56,060 bases of DNA. Source: Alcanivoracaceae bacterium. Lineage in GTDB: Bacteria; Pseudomonadota; Gammaproteobacteria; Pseudomonadales; Alcanivoracaceae. Numbering within the stretch: the first letter of the stretch is position 1; every line of letters begins with the position of its first letter. A program made the translations under genes and the position numbers. The notes under the pieces are model-generated. The model was not told the origin of the DNA and made no database searches. It saw only the letters and a list, made by a program, of their open reading frames with translations. The stretch covers positions 73,810 to 129,869 of the forward strand of contig PAJO01000031.1 in assembly GCA_002706085.1 (NCBI GenBank). Direction: 5' to 3'. Positions 44,401 through 54,426 of this stretch are shown here, in pieces.

Positions 44401-44690
44401 ATTACCAGGCCCCGGACGCCACCCAGACCAGCGCCCGCGTCACCACCGAACAGCCCGAAACGAAAACCGGCGCGGACACCAAGAAAGGCAAAACCCCCTG
44501 GCCCAAACAGCTACCGCAACAGGTGGAAGCGGTGCGCGAACTATTAGCCATCGGCCCGCAAACCACCGACACCCTGGCCAGCCATTTCAAACGCAACCCC
44601 GAAAAAGGCGTCAGCCAGGTGCTCGCCGCCCTGGAAATGCTCGGCCACGCCACCCGCCAAGATCAACGCTGGGAACTGGCTACCCACTAA
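41433..44690 (+). CDS. MmeI-like class I SAM-dependent DNA methyltransferase (main part of a split type IIL R-M gene)
   Basis: This 1085-residue frame begins at GTG 41433 (or ATG 41490) after the in-frame stop. It keeps the EAK half of the nuclease motif, a helical spacer (KLAELAKSLEQ, LKRCLFTMFAEDVDLIP), the SAM site DPACGSGNFLY near 316, the catalytic NPPF at 480-483 for adenine N6 methylation, a target recognition domain (about 490-830) with IRPYRNGRDI and AFPFPDLD, and a C-terminal winged-helix-like part. Such enzymes methylate one strand of their site and cut ~20 bp away. With the nuclease core interrupted, a methylation-only role is plausible. Bases about 42880-43900 are clearly AT-richer than the flanks, so the recognition domain looks exchanged. 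Confidence 0.8.
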   Translation: MLEAKQTGKTLDTQGWDKAMLRAQTQADQYVRALPADEGRPPFIVVTDVGRSLELYAEFTRSGGTYVPYPDPGHHRIRLEDLHQPHIQHRLKHLWTDPDALDTSKQAAQVTRDVSRKLAELAKSLEQDNHPVEQVAHFLKRCLFTMFAEDVDLIPYGSFTSLLEKLQTMSEHFPDAMRNLWETMNSGGYEGQMMKKLPRFNGGLFKDIDPIALNADQIGLLVEAARADWRFVEPAIFGTLLERALDPRERHKLGAHYTPRAYVERLVMPTLIDPLRQEWQTVQVAAEAWLQQDKPDKALKELHTFHHKLCNTRVLDPACGSGNFLYVALEHLKRLEGEVLNLIRDLSAGQASFDTEGLTVDPHHFLGIEINPRAAAIAEIVLWIGYLQWHYRINGKLTLPEPILKDFHNIECRDALITYDARKPMLDDNGEPITIWDGISYKTSPITGELIPDDQQRIPVHRFINPQQAQWPEADYIVGNPPFIGNKRMRTALGDGYVDAVRKAFKGDVPDSADFVMYWWHMAADNTRRRKTIQFGFITTNSLRQTFNRRVVESHLNDSRKPLSLSFSIPDHPWIDGNDGAAVRIAMTVAVSGESNGTLSTVTHEEPNGDGSQTINIVSKQGKIYPDLKSGANVASVIPLQSNHIISNRGMIPHGEGFLVTKEDGEKLDSGTLIRPYRNGRDITSKPRELYVIDTFDLSEEELKFQHPESWQWLHDRVKPSRDQNKDKSIREKWWVFARSRPDIRIGTKSLSRYIATIQTAKHRFFTFLESSILPDDKLIAITLESSSLLGVLSSRAHTLWAVRSGGSLGVGNDPVYNKSRSFEAFPFPDLDAADKFGGPVSYALEGEDSTTVGEYPSERIGRLAEAIDNHRKRQQAAHDKLTITGMYNVLEKLRAEEPLSDKEKQIHEWGLVSVLRELHDDLDRAVFAAYGWSDLGDVLVGRPGATTPLPDKPADQAEAEEELLCRLVDLNHQRAAEEAQGHIRWLRPDYQAPDATQTSARVTTEQPETKTGADTKKGKTPWPKQLPQQVEAVRELLAIGPQTTDTLASHFKRNPEKGVSQVLAALEMLGHATRQDQRWELATH

Positions 44691-44697
44691 CCGTAGG

Positions 44698-44732
44698 GCG
44701 GAAATTGCCGAAGGCAATCTCCGCTATCTTTT
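44698..44732 (+). terminator. Likely terminator after the MmeI-like gene
   Basis: GCGGAAATTGCC (44698-44709) pairs with GGCAATCTCCGC (44713-44724) with one mismatch, followed by TATCTTTT. It begins 8 bp after the stop codon. Confidence 0.7.
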
Positions 44733-44823
44733 CTGACCCTGATTTGCGCCTTTCAGGCTTATGGTGTCGCCTTCCTTCATCCAGAAAAATTTCTGGCCAA
44801 CTATGACGACAAGCTAAAGAAAA

Positions 44824-45129
44824 TTAACACGAACTTTTAGACCCGCCGCAGTCCCAATCACGTTTTCGATCCTTATCTGAATCACGGGAATCCACTCCCC
44901 GAGCCTGCAGAGCCTCGGCACCACAGTACTCGTAAACCGCATCCGCTCCCGAGCCCCATCCCCAGCAAATGGCTGCTATCGGGAAACAACGCTGTCGCAT
45001 GTTAAAAAGAGTATCCCCAGGATATTGCTCTCTTTTGCTTTCCACGCATGCATCCACATCATCTTCAGCGAACACAGGTTGCGCCACAAACATGGCGCAC
45101 AGCACTGAAAGTACTATTTTTAGCTTCAT
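44824..45129 (-). CDS. Small exported cysteine-rich protein, unknown function
   Basis: This 101-residue protein has a Sec signal peptide (MKLKIVLSVLCAMFVAQPVFA, cleavage after AFA-like VFA at 21) and a mature part of ~80 residues with six cysteines, including CFPIAAICWGWGSGAD and a C-terminal DCGGSKSSC. Six cysteines suggest three disulfides formed by DsbA in the periplasm. ATG at 45129 is chosen for the signal peptide and the GGGG run before it; the frame extends further upstream without support. A palindrome at 45251-45270 lies ~120 bp upstream. The family is not recognised. Confidence 0.65.
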   Translation of the reverse strand: MKLKIVLSVLCAMFVAQPVFAEDDVDACVESKREQYPGDTLFNMRQRCFPIAAICWGWGSGADAVYEYCGAEALQARGVDSRDSDKDRKRDWDCGGSKSSC

Positions 45130-45249
45130 AGAAAACCCCATTTCCAAGCGCACAGGCATTGAAATAAAACAACACCCATAACAAGTGAGATAAAGCTCTG
45201 CTTTAAAAATCAGATCGAAAATAGAGTCTGCTTCACTCTCAGAAAAATT

Positions 45250-45271
45250 CCATACCCCATATAAGGTATGC
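45250..45271. promoter_or_regulatory. Palindrome related to the site at 25725-25746
   Basis: CATACC (45251-45256) and GGTATG (45265-45270) flank CCATATAA. The left part CATACCCCATAT is identical to the complement of the site upstream of the giant lipoprotein gene. It lies in the 216-bp gap upstream of the exported cysteine-rich protein and may be a shared regulator site (inference). Confidence 0.45.
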
Positions 45272-45346
45272 AAACCCGAACCGGGTCAGTCCTGATAGGT
45301 GTTTACACCACACGAGGAGCCAGGGTCAGGTCTCCCATTTCCCACA

Positions 45347-45631
45347 TCAGCCCAGACTGACTTCCAGCTTCTTGCCAATTCCCCGTGCCGCCTTGACCAT
45401 GGTTTGCAGGGTTACGCTAGGGTTCTCGGCATCCAGCAGCCGATCCAGTTGAGAACGGCTGGTATGAATGCGCTTGGCAAACGCCGCTTTACGCACGTCA
45501 TTGGCGACGAGGTAGGCCGCGACTTCAGACGCCAGCACCCGCTTGATGGCGATAGCCTCTACTTCGTCCAGCATGCCTTCATCGTCGAGGAAACTGTCGA
45601 AGCTGCTGCCACGATGTTTATTGTTTGCCAT
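45347..45631 (-). CDS. XRE-family helix-turn-helix protein, antitoxin-like
   Basis: This 94-residue protein has an XRE/Cro-type DNA-binding domain (about residues 45-85: VRKAAFAKRIHTSRSQLDRLLD, then VTLQTMVKAARGIGKKLEV) after an acidic N-terminal stretch. It matches the antitoxin type that partners HigB/RelE-like toxins, in which the toxin gene normally lies just upstream. Here the upstream space holds only a 40-codon frame that overlaps its start, so the toxin is missing, highly reduced or lies elsewhere. It probably regulates its own promoter. Confidence 0.8.
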   Translation of the reverse strand: MANNKHRGSSFDSFLDDEGMLDEVEAIAIKRVLASEVAAYLVANDVRKAAFAKRIHTSRSQLDRLLDAENPSVTLQTMVKAARGIGKKLEVSLG

Positions 45632-45740
45632 GTCGATGACTCCTTTTGGAGGCGCTTGCCAGGCTTGCCCAGTTCCTCAACTCCTCGAGCAGCTCCAAGC
45701 CAACTTTCGTCGCGAAGATAAATGCTGAGATCTGTTTCAT
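45618..45740 (-). CDS. 40-codon frame upstream of the antitoxin-like gene, possible toxin remnant
   Basis: ATG at 45740 opens a 40-residue frame (MKQISAFIFATKVGLELLEE...) that overlaps the antitoxin-like gene by 14 bp, the geometry of a toxin-antitoxin pair. A full HigB-like toxin has about 90-110 residues, so this would be a remnant or a different small protein. TGGTAC direct repeats 12 bp apart lie just upstream (about 45750-45768). Support is positional only. Confidence 0.3.
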   Translation of the reverse strand: MKQISAFIFATKVGLELLEELRNWASLASASKRSHRHGKQ

Positions 45741-45810
45741 GTCACAACGTACCACAATTGGTACCATCCATGACAACCTACTCTGATGCACTGCACACCA
45801 CCAGCCCTGC

Positions 45811-45879
45811 TGTAGGAGCGGTGGTTCCACCGCGATTGCGAGGCGAACGCTGCTTCGTGGTCGAACGACCACTCCTACA
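45811..45879. repeat. REP-like palindrome
   Basis: TGTAGGAGCGGTGGTTCCACC at the left and GGTCGAACGACCACTCCTACA at the right (written here in two parts of the same unit) form an imperfect inverted repeat with TGTAGGAG/CTCCTACA ends. Relatives are at 48086-48169 and, in fragments, at 30038, 18871 and 30814. Confidence 0.75.
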
Positions 45880-45975
45880 AAAACACAGACCAGCTATGGC
45901 GGAGATTTCCTTTTAGAAATTTCCGCCTTGCGAATCGGGGAGTAGAAATAAGGCTCTGCAAGATGGCAGAGTGCG

Positions 45976-46983
45976 TTATTGCCTCTCCCGCCACGCCCCC
46001 GGCGACACCCCCACCCACTGTTTAAACGCCCGGTTAAACGAGCTCTGTTCGGCGAAGCCCAGCAGCATGGTGATTTCGAAAAGCGATAGTGACGGGTCGC
46101 GCAGGTAGCTTTGTGCCAGTTCCTGCCGGGTACGGTCGAGCAGGCCCTGAAAGGTCTGGCCGCTTTGTGTGAGACGGCGTTGCAGGGTACGAACGGAGAT
46201 GGCCATTTCGTTGGCCACGTCTTTCAACGATACCCGCGCATCGGGCAACAGGCGCAGGAACACCTGCTGCACCTGAAAGGCGAAGGGATCATTACCCGGC
46301 AAGGCGTTGGACAAGGCCACAGACTGGCGATCAAGAATCTGGCGCAGGGCCGGGTTGGCGGTGGGCAGGGGGATGCTGAGGTAATCCGCCGGGAAGCGCA
46401 CCGCCACATAGGGCGCGCCAAAGCGCACCGGGCAGCCGAAGAAGGCCTCGTACACTGCCGGGTTGTCCGGTGCCGGCGAGGAGAAAGTCACTTCTGCCGG
46501 GTTAGGGGCGTCCGGGACGATCTTGCGCAGGAAGCTGATCAGCGCCGAGATGGCAGTTTCATCCACCAGCAGACCGAGGCTGAGACCGCCGAACAGAGGC
46601 CAACCGATTTCGGCCTGATTGCCGCGAATCACCACCTCTGCCATGCGGATGCCATAGAACAGTGACTCGAAGCGCTGGTAGGCATACAGGGCCTGCCCCA
46701 GGTTATCGCTGGCCTGCACCAGATAGCCCAACACCCCCACATGATCCGGGCTGATGCAGGCACCGATTTCCAGGCCCCGCCCGTCACCCGGGCTCACTGC
46801 ATACGCCCGCCGCAGCAGTTCCAGCCACTGGATCAACGGCACCTGCTCCCCCGGCGCCAACCGTGATACTGCGGCCCGCAGGGTAGGTGCGCTCAACTGG
46901 TACTGGTCCAGCCAGTCCAGCAGCACGCGCACATAGGAGCCGTTGACACGGATGGCGGTGGGGTCGGGGTAATTCATCGTCAT
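45976..46983 (-). CDS. AraC family transcriptional regulator
   Basis: This 335-residue protein has an N-terminal ligand-sensing domain of the Arabinose_bd type (about 20-210) and a C-terminal AraC/XylS double helix-turn-helix (about 235-335) with VSLKDVANEMAISVRTLQRRL and EITMLLGFAEQSSFNRAFKQWVG in its two halves. Regulators of this branch often control lipid or hydrocarbon metabolism genes. The start is uncertain (ATG at 46983 or 46977). The divergent fatty acid hydroxylase family gene starts 115 bp away and is the likely target. Confidence 0.9.
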   Translation of the reverse strand: MTMNYPDPTAIRVNGSYVRVLLDWLDQYQLSAPTLRAAVSRLAPGEQVPLIQWLELLRRAYAVSPGDGRGLEIGACISPDHVGVLGYLVQASDNLGQALYAYQRFESLFYGIRMAEVVIRGNQAEIGWPLFGGLSLGLLVDETAISALISFLRKIVPDAPNPAEVTFSSPAPDNPAVYEAFFGCPVRFGAPYVAVRFPADYLSIPLPTANPALRQILDRQSVALSNALPGNDPFAFQVQQVFLRLLPDARVSLKDVANEMAISVRTLQRRLTQSGQTFQGLLDRTRQELAQSYLRDPSLSLFEITMLLGFAEQSSFNRAFKQWVGVSPGAWRERQ

Positions 46984-47097
46984 GGCATGATTGGATAACA
47001 GCCTGGCATGATCCGTCAATCCGATAAGCCCACTCTTTTCTACCATGGCTTCATCAGAGCTGACACCGCTTGTCCCATAACTTCAGGGAGCCATGAC

Positions 47098-48021
47098 ATG
47101 AACCCCATTGATTTTGCGGTTACCGCCTACCAAAACGCGGACTTCAAACAACTGCTGCTGGTCGGCATGCTGCCGCTGTTTGGTCTCAGCGCGTTGATCG
47201 AGGCCTGGCGCTTTCGTGGCACTGACATCTACAGCCTCAAGGATTCCGCTGCCAGCATGACGCTGGGGGCCAGCTATGTGCTGCTGGAGGTGGTGGTGAA
47301 CGCCTTGTTCGTGTTCGCCATTCTGGACTGGGTATACAGCTACCGGTTGATGGACATCGCCATCACCCCGTGGACCTTTGCCCTGCTGTTTCTGATGGTG
47401 GATTTTCTGTTCTATGTCTACCACGTGACGGCCCACAAGGTGCGCTGGTTCTGGGCCACTCATGTGGTACATCACGCTTCCGAGCACATGAACTTCACCA
47501 CCGCTGGCCGCCAGAGCACGCTGTATGCGTTCAGCGGTTTGTTCCTGTTTTTCCTGCCGCCGGTGCTGTTGGGCTTTGACCCGGCCTGGGGCCTGTTCAC
47601 CCTGGCGCTGAATCTGTCCTACCAGTGGTTCATCCATACCCAGTGGGTGAAGAAACTGCCGCGACCCATCGAGTTCATTTTCAATACCCCGTCACACCAC
47701 CGCGTCCACCACGGCCGCAACCCGGAATATATCGACCGCAACTTCGGCGGTACCCTGATCATCTGGGACCGTCTGTTTGGCACCTTTGTGGAAGAGCGCG
47801 ACGACCTGCCGCCGGAGTATGGCATTACCCGCCAGATCCACAGCTACAACCCGATCACCCTGACACTGCATGAGTTCATTGCAATGTTTAAGGATATGGC
47901 CAAGCCCGGGCCGCTGTGGCTGCGATTGAAACATCTTTGGGCGACACCGGAATGGCAACGACCGGAAGAAAGTCCTGCCCCCAAGCAGCCGCCGGTATCT
48001 GCCTCCCGGCAGGAAGCCTAA
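47098..48021 (+). CDS. Sterol desaturase / fatty acid hydroxylase family protein
   Basis: This 307-residue membrane protein has about four hydrophobic segments and the histidine clusters of the diiron fatty acid hydroxylase superfamily: YHVTAH, THVVHHASEHMN and SHHRVHHGRN. These bind two irons that hydroxylate or desaturate C-H bonds of lipids. The substrate is unknown; lipid or sterol-like compounds are likely in an oil-degrading type of bacterium. ATG at 47098 follows AGGGAG by 8 bases. It is divergent from an AraC regulator, which may control it. The C-terminus is proline-rich. Confidence 0.9.
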   Translation: MNPIDFAVTAYQNADFKQLLLVGMLPLFGLSALIEAWRFRGTDIYSLKDSAASMTLGASYVLLEVVVNALFVFAILDWVYSYRLMDIAITPWTFALLFLMVDFLFYVYHVTAHKVRWFWATHVVHHASEHMNFTTAGRQSTLYAFSGLFLFFLPPVLLGFDPAWGLFTLALNLSYQWFIHTQWVKKLPRPIEFIFNTPSHHRVHHGRNPEYIDRNFGGTLIIWDRLFGTFVEERDDLPPEYGITRQIHSYNPITLTLHEFIAMFKDMAKPGPLWLRLKHLWATPEWQRPEESPAPKQPPVSASRQEA

Positions 48022-48085
48022 AGATCAATTCAAAAACAGAAAGGGCTGCCAGGCAGTAAGGCGGTTCACTTAAGATCGAGGCTTC

Positions 48086-48169
48086 TGTAGGAGCCTCGCT
48101 TGAGAGGCGAATCCGAGCCTTGGAGAGGAACCTCCGTCGCCGGTTCGCGGCTCAAGCGCCACTCCTACA
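48086..48169. repeat. REP-like palindrome
   Basis: TGTAGGAGCCTCGCTTGAG on the left and CTCAAGCGCCACTCCTACA on the right form an imperfect inverted repeat of the same family as 45811-45879. It lies between the hydroxylase gene and the convergent small exported protein gene. Confidence 0.75.
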
Positions 48170-48217
48170 GCACCTTTGAAGGCAGAGGTGACCAGACCGG
48201 CGTCGAGTGTCTCCCGC

Positions 48218-48529
48218 TCAAGGACCGAAAGCCGTCCGGATCGAGTTCCGGGAAACGTCCTGTTCAAAATCTGCCAACTGTCTGCCTGAAAAATGCTGAC
48301 AGAGCGGACTCTCCCTATTGCTGCACTCTCGCTGGACGATCAGCGTGCACTCCTGCTTCACTCGCATTTCCAACACTTGCCGTTCACTATTATTCAAATT
48401 ATCAGGCTGGTAACTCATGGTTTCGGCAATGCAGCTATCCACGGCTTTCTTCATTGCCACATTCTCACCAGGGGCGGCCCCGCCCAACGACATCACCCCG
48501 ACCACTGCAACCACGATTAACCGGTTCAT
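48218..48529 (-). CDS. Small exported protein with four cysteines, unknown function
   Basis: This 103-residue protein begins with a Sec-type signal (MNRLIVVAVVGVMSLGGAA). The mature region is charged and helical, with cysteines in DSCIAET, QECTLI, RECSN and PLCQHF, which could form two disulfides. ATG at 48529 is preferred over GTG at 48535 because AGGGGG then sits at normal spacing. It has no recognised domain. Confidence 0.6.
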   Translation of the reverse strand: MNRLIVVAVVGVMSLGGAAPGENVAMKKAVDSCIAETMSYQPDNLNNSERQVLEMRVKQECTLIVQRECSNRESPLCQHFSGRQLADFEQDVSRNSIRTAFGP

Positions 48530-48535
48530 ACGCAC

Positions 48536-48934
48536 CCCCTGTGCTTTCTCTCATCCTGAATATGCTGAAGTCCCTTGCGACCAGTCTGCAGCGTCGGATG
48601 AAATTTCCGCCTTGCTGCCTTTCCTGTTCGTTAAAACATCCTAGTCAATCTTTCGGTTTTTCGTTGTACGCCATTTCCTACAGGATGTAGGAATCTGGAT
48701 TCGCCTCAGGGATTTCATGTGCTACCAACCGTTTATCCGGCACCGGGATTACCAGTAAACACAACAACTTGATAGACACCGCCCCAGCCACTGGCCGCTT
48801 GTCCGGTTTTTGTCATTCTGTTGTGCTGCCCAGAGTGGGCCACGGGATAACACCAGACGATTGTCTGCCGGGAACGCCGCAAACGAAGGAAGCAGCGAAG
48901 AGGGGGTGGGGGGAGGATTCGGTTATTTCGGGTG
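48536..48934. other. Gene-free gap with one short palindrome
   Basis: The only structure seen is the perfect stem TTCCTACA-GGA-TGTAGGAA at 48675-48693. It might be a regulator site for the exported protein upstream (146 bp away) or a transcript hairpin. No supported gene was found. Confidence 0.5.
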
Positions 48935-49150
48935 TCAGTCCAGCGAATCCGCGCCTTTGGCGCGCAACTTTCTGGCCTCTTCTTCTTCAAAGGCCGCCTT
49001 GATCTCTGCCAACACCTCGTCCACATCCGCTTCGTGGGTGTCTTCTTCGGCATCTTCCAGTGGATCACTGAATTCAACGGCAGGTGCGCTGCCAACCATC
49101 AAGGCACACAGCAAGGCCCCGGCCTTCACCAGGGAGCGTAGAGGGGTCAT
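48935..49150 (-). CDS. Small exported acidic protein, unknown function
   Basis: This 71-residue protein has a signal peptide (MTPLRSLVKAGALLCALMVG, cleavage near APA-VEF) and a short, highly acidic mature part (EDAEEDTHEADVDEVLAEI) that is likely helical. ATG at 49150 follows AGGAATAAGAC. A remnant of a DUF1329-like gene lies upstream on the same strand. The function is unknown. Confidence 0.6.
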   Translation of the reverse strand: MTPLRSLVKAGALLCALMVGSAPAVEFSDPLEDAEEDTHEADVDEVLAEIKAAFEEEEARKLRAKGADSLD

Positions 49151-49256
49151 GTCTTATTCCTGTGGAACAGGCCGCCCAGGGCGACCATGTGGATCGGGGT
49201 GGCGACGGGAGGGCTCCCTTCTTCCCGCGCCACCGGGTCTGCCAGTCAGGCCTGCG

Positions 49257-49454
49257 TTAGCGAACCCCGGAGGCCCGCAACGCGTCCGGCACAAACAGGT
49301 TCTTGTTGATCACTTCGTCATGGGGTCGCAGGTAGTTACGCTTGCTGCCACCCAGCCAGTTGGCCATGACATAGTTGTTCTTCACCAGGTCATACATGAC
49401 GAACGAGTTGGTCCAGTTGGCCTGCTTGTCGTACATGAAAACCGTGCTTTGCTT
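49257..49454 (-). pseudogene. 3' remnant of a DUF1329-like gene
   Basis: The minus strand encodes about 65 residues (KQSTVFMYDKQANW..., ending FVPDALRASGVR) before a stop at 49259-49257. The YDLVKNNYVMANW segment and the FxPxALRxxGxR ending resemble the C-terminus of DUF1329 outer-membrane lipoproteins. The frame is closed upstream by TAA at 49460-49458 with no homology beyond, so most of the gene is gone. DUF1329 genes are often found with DUF1302 and RND exporter genes. Confidence 0.55.
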
Positions 49455-49460
49455 TTTTTA

Positions 49461-49776
49461 TGTGCCGAATATGCGAGACAACAGCGGCGACAGGAACGTA
49501 GGATATGTCTGCCACTTTTTCGTGATGACGTGAACAGAAGAAAATTCACGAACGTCGGCGATTATTCGAAATAACTGCCGGAGTGTGGATTGGTCATCGC
49601 GTAGCATTCTCTGTAACGCCAGTGCGAATTCCCCCATTTCTTTTTTTGCCATAAAGGCAAAAAATGGCCGCCTCTGTGCGGTTTTATGAATAAGCCGGCC
49701 GTATTCCGGGCATCTTTGGTGACCAATAGACTGCTCGGCTTATCCCCCGTGACAATGCCTCTACCCTGCGATAAGC
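49461..49776. other. Gap between the DUF1329-like remnant and katG
   Basis: This gap holds a 64-codon minus-strand frame (start 49652, MAKKEMGEFALALQRML...) with no recognised homology and a TTTTTTTGCC...GGCAAAAAA hairpin near 49645-49668. It is AT-richer than the flanks. I see no supported gene here. Confidence 0.35.
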
Positions 49777-49810
49777 CAAAAAAATGGCGTGCTGAAATCA
49801 GCACGCCATT
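49777..49810 (-). terminator. Rho-independent terminator of katG
   Basis: A perfect 12-bp stem AATGGCGTGCTG/CAGCACGCCATT (49810-49799 with 49794-49783, loop of 4) is followed on the minus strand by more Ts. It starts 22 bp after the katG stop. Confidence 0.92.
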
Positions 49811-49831
49811 GGGTTTCAGTGAAGGCGGGGG

Positions 49832-52042
<2,211 letters not shown>

Positions 52043-52274
52043 TCATTACCTGACGTCTTCTATCTAATCCCTTACCAACCAATAGCTCCAGTCAACTTTA
52101 CCGAATGAACCGATAGTTTTTATTAAAATCCGGTGCCCTGATGTCAGCCATCATTGGCAACCTTCACCCAACGCACAACCCTGTCACAGGCTTCGTGCTA
52201 GAGTGGCTCTACAACTAGAACATACAGGGATTCGGTGACTTTTCCATCGACACAAGACACGGAGATAACCTGAC

Positions 52275-52409
52275 ATCCGCAGGATCAAATTCGGCTTGCC
52301 GCTAACCGCTTTCCTGCTGGCCGCCTGCGATGACACCCCGCCCCCGCAAGCCCCGCCGCCCGAAGTATTCGTGGTCACCGCCAGCCAACAGCCTTACCAG
52401 CAAGACAGA
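52275..52409 (+). pseudogene. 5' remnant of an RND periplasmic adaptor gene with a lost start codon
   Basis: The plus strand encodes IRRIKFGLPLTAFLLAAC followed by DDTPPPQAPPPEVFVVTAS and QQPYQQD, the lipoprotein signal, linker and first strand of a membrane fusion protein. A ribosome binding site (GGAG at 52261) sits 10 bp before an ATC where ATG is expected. After ~52409 the frame loses homology and stops at about 52455, while a multiheme cytochrome begins in another frame. It is a deletion scar. Confidence 0.7.
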
Positions 52410-53796
52410 AATCCCGGTCTGCGCGGCCTGCCATTCCCGCCGCTCACAACCGTTTGAAGACGATCGCACCGGCCAGCCGTTGATGGACAGTTTCCTGCCC
52501 GCCACCCTGGATGACGGGCTGTATCATGTGGATGGCCAGGTAAACGATGAAGTCTTTGTTTACGGCTCGTTTGTGCAGAGCCTGATGTATGAAAAAGGCG
52601 TCACCTGCAGCGACTGCCACAACCCTCACAGCCTTGAATTAAAGGCCGAAGGCGACAACGTCTGCCTGCAATGCCACACCCCGGACTACGCCACAGAGCA
52701 ACACCATTTCCATGAACCCGGCACCCCGGGCAGCCAGTGCGTGGACTGCCACATGCCAGCCAAAACCTTCATGCAAGTGGATACCCGCCGCGACCACAGC
52801 TTCCGGATTCCCCGCCCGGATCTGAGCGACAGTCTCGGCACCCCCAACGCCTGCAACCAGTGTCACACCGACAAGGACGCTGCCTGGGCCACAGAGACGC
52901 TCAAACAATGGTATGGCCATCTTCCCAGCGGGCATCAGCAGTTTGCACACACTCTGCATGCGGCGCGGCAGGGGCGGGCCTCCAGCCAGTCACTGGCGCG
53001 GCTACTCGGCAATACCAGACAGCCGGATATTGCCCGTGCTACGGCGGCTCACCTGCTCGGTTCACAACTGGACGGGGCCTCGATACCCGCGCTGGCCCAA
53101 GCGCTCAACAGCCCCAGCGGACAGATCCGCCAGGCTGCGATCACCGTCTTACAATCCCTGCCCCTGAATCAGCGCTGGTCTTTGCTTGCCCCCTTGCTCA
53201 ATGATCCACAACGGGTCGTGCGCATCAGTGCCGCAGAAGCCCTGGCTGACGTTCCGGTGAGTGAAGTTCCTCTGGCAGCACAGCAGAGCCTGATGAACGG
53301 CTTCAAGGAATTCGAGCAGGCCCAGGCACACAATGCCGACACCCCGTCAGCACGCGTAAAGCTGGCGAATTTCCTGCTTGCTCAGGGGTATGAAAAACGT
53401 GCAGAGGAAGAGTATCGGCAGGCGATCCAGCTGGACCCAGAGTGGTTGCCGGCCTACGTCAATCTTGCTGATCTTTATCGCCATCAGCGAAGGGAGACCG
53501 CCGGGGAGACAGTACTGAATGACGGGCTGGTGCGCCAACCCGACAGCGCAGACCTTCATCATGCCATGGGCTTGCTCAAGGTCCGCCAGAAGGCAAGTGC
53601 TGACGCGCTGGAACACCTTCATATTGCGGCCAGCAGAGCACCCTCCAACAGCCATTACCAGTACGTTTATGCAGTCGCACTGGACAGTTACGGGCAAAGG
53701 CCCGCGGCTATTGCCTGGCTGGAACGTCAGCTGGAATCGCGCCCCTCAGAGCCACTTTCCAGGCTCCTACAGCAATGGCAGGCCGGAACAAGGTAA
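52399..53796 (+). pseudogene. Multiheme cytochrome c with HEAT-like and TPR repeats, N-terminus lost
   Basis: From AGC at 52399 the frame encodes KTEIPVCAACHSRRSQ and then four more heme motifs: CSDCH, CLQCH, CVDCH and CNQCH (five CXXCH in all, up to about 52866). After ~210 residues come HEAT-like helices (about 52980-53270) and TPR units (about 53340-53760, e.g. RAEEEYRQAIQLDPEWLPAYVNLADL). Related proteins have a signal peptide and more heme motifs before this point. The frame is open back to an ATG at 52330, but those residues come from out-of-frame adaptor DNA and give no signal peptide, so heme attachment in the periplasm would fail. Probably inactive. Confidence 0.75.
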
Positions 53797-53807
53797 CACT
53801 GCCCGAC

Positions 53808-54422
53808 TCAGTGCTCCGCGTTAATCTCTTCGAGCCGCTGAATGATTGGGGCGTACTCGTTGTTGACCTCTTCGATCTCGCTATCAAACTCGGCAAGTTT
53901 CCTTTCAGACAGCGCAATTTGTCGTTGCAGACGCACAATCGCATCCTGCACACCTTCAGGGACATCCTTGCCAGAACGCTCGCTGCGAGCCGCTACGGCG
54001 ATTTCGTCATCCAATTTCATCTGCAGCTGGGCCATATTGTTTTCTTCATAGCTGATAGCCAGTTCCAGCGCATCCACTTTGCGGTCCCGCGCCCTTGCGG
54101 CATCATCCGGCCCCGCATAAAGCCGCAATAAAACAGCATCCTCACGTTTCTGGCGAGCCTTTTCCAATCGTCGCTGACGCGCCTCTTCGTCATTGAGCTT
54201 TACGCCTTCAACTTCTTCCAGCACACGGCCATGCCTGTCGATAAGCTGGTAGCCCGCCTCGATAGCGGCATTGGTCAACGTCCGATGAAGGTGGACCACT
54301 CCGTCGTCGGTGACATGGCGGAAATAGGCCCCCTGGGGCATCCGATCGCTGGCACGCATGCCTGACGCGGCCCATACAGGCAAAGTCACAGCAAGCGCGA
54401 TGATAACCAAAAGGCTTCGCAT
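53808..54422 (-). CDS. Exported DUF4124-like protein with coiled coil
   Basis: This 204-residue protein has a signal peptide (MRSLLVIIALAVTLPVWA, near residue 18), a DUF4124-like opening (GAYFRHVTDDGVVHLHRTL, GYQLIDRHGRVLEEV) and a long charged coiled-coil region (about 75-204). A gene of this type lies beside pyrE in Pseudomonas too, so position supports a conserved but unknown envelope role. It follows pyrE by 4 bp on the same strand. Confidence 0.8.
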   Translation of the reverse strand: MRSLLVIIALAVTLPVWAASGMRASDRMPQGAYFRHVTDDGVVHLHRTLTNAAIEAGYQLIDRHGRVLEEVEGVKLNDEEARQRRLEKARQKREDAVLLRLYAGPDDAARARDRKVDALELAISYEENNMAQLQMKLDDEIAVAARSERSGKDVPEGVQDAIVRLQRQIALSERKLAEFDSEIEEVNNEYAPIIQRLEEINAEH

Positions 54423-54426
54423 TTTG

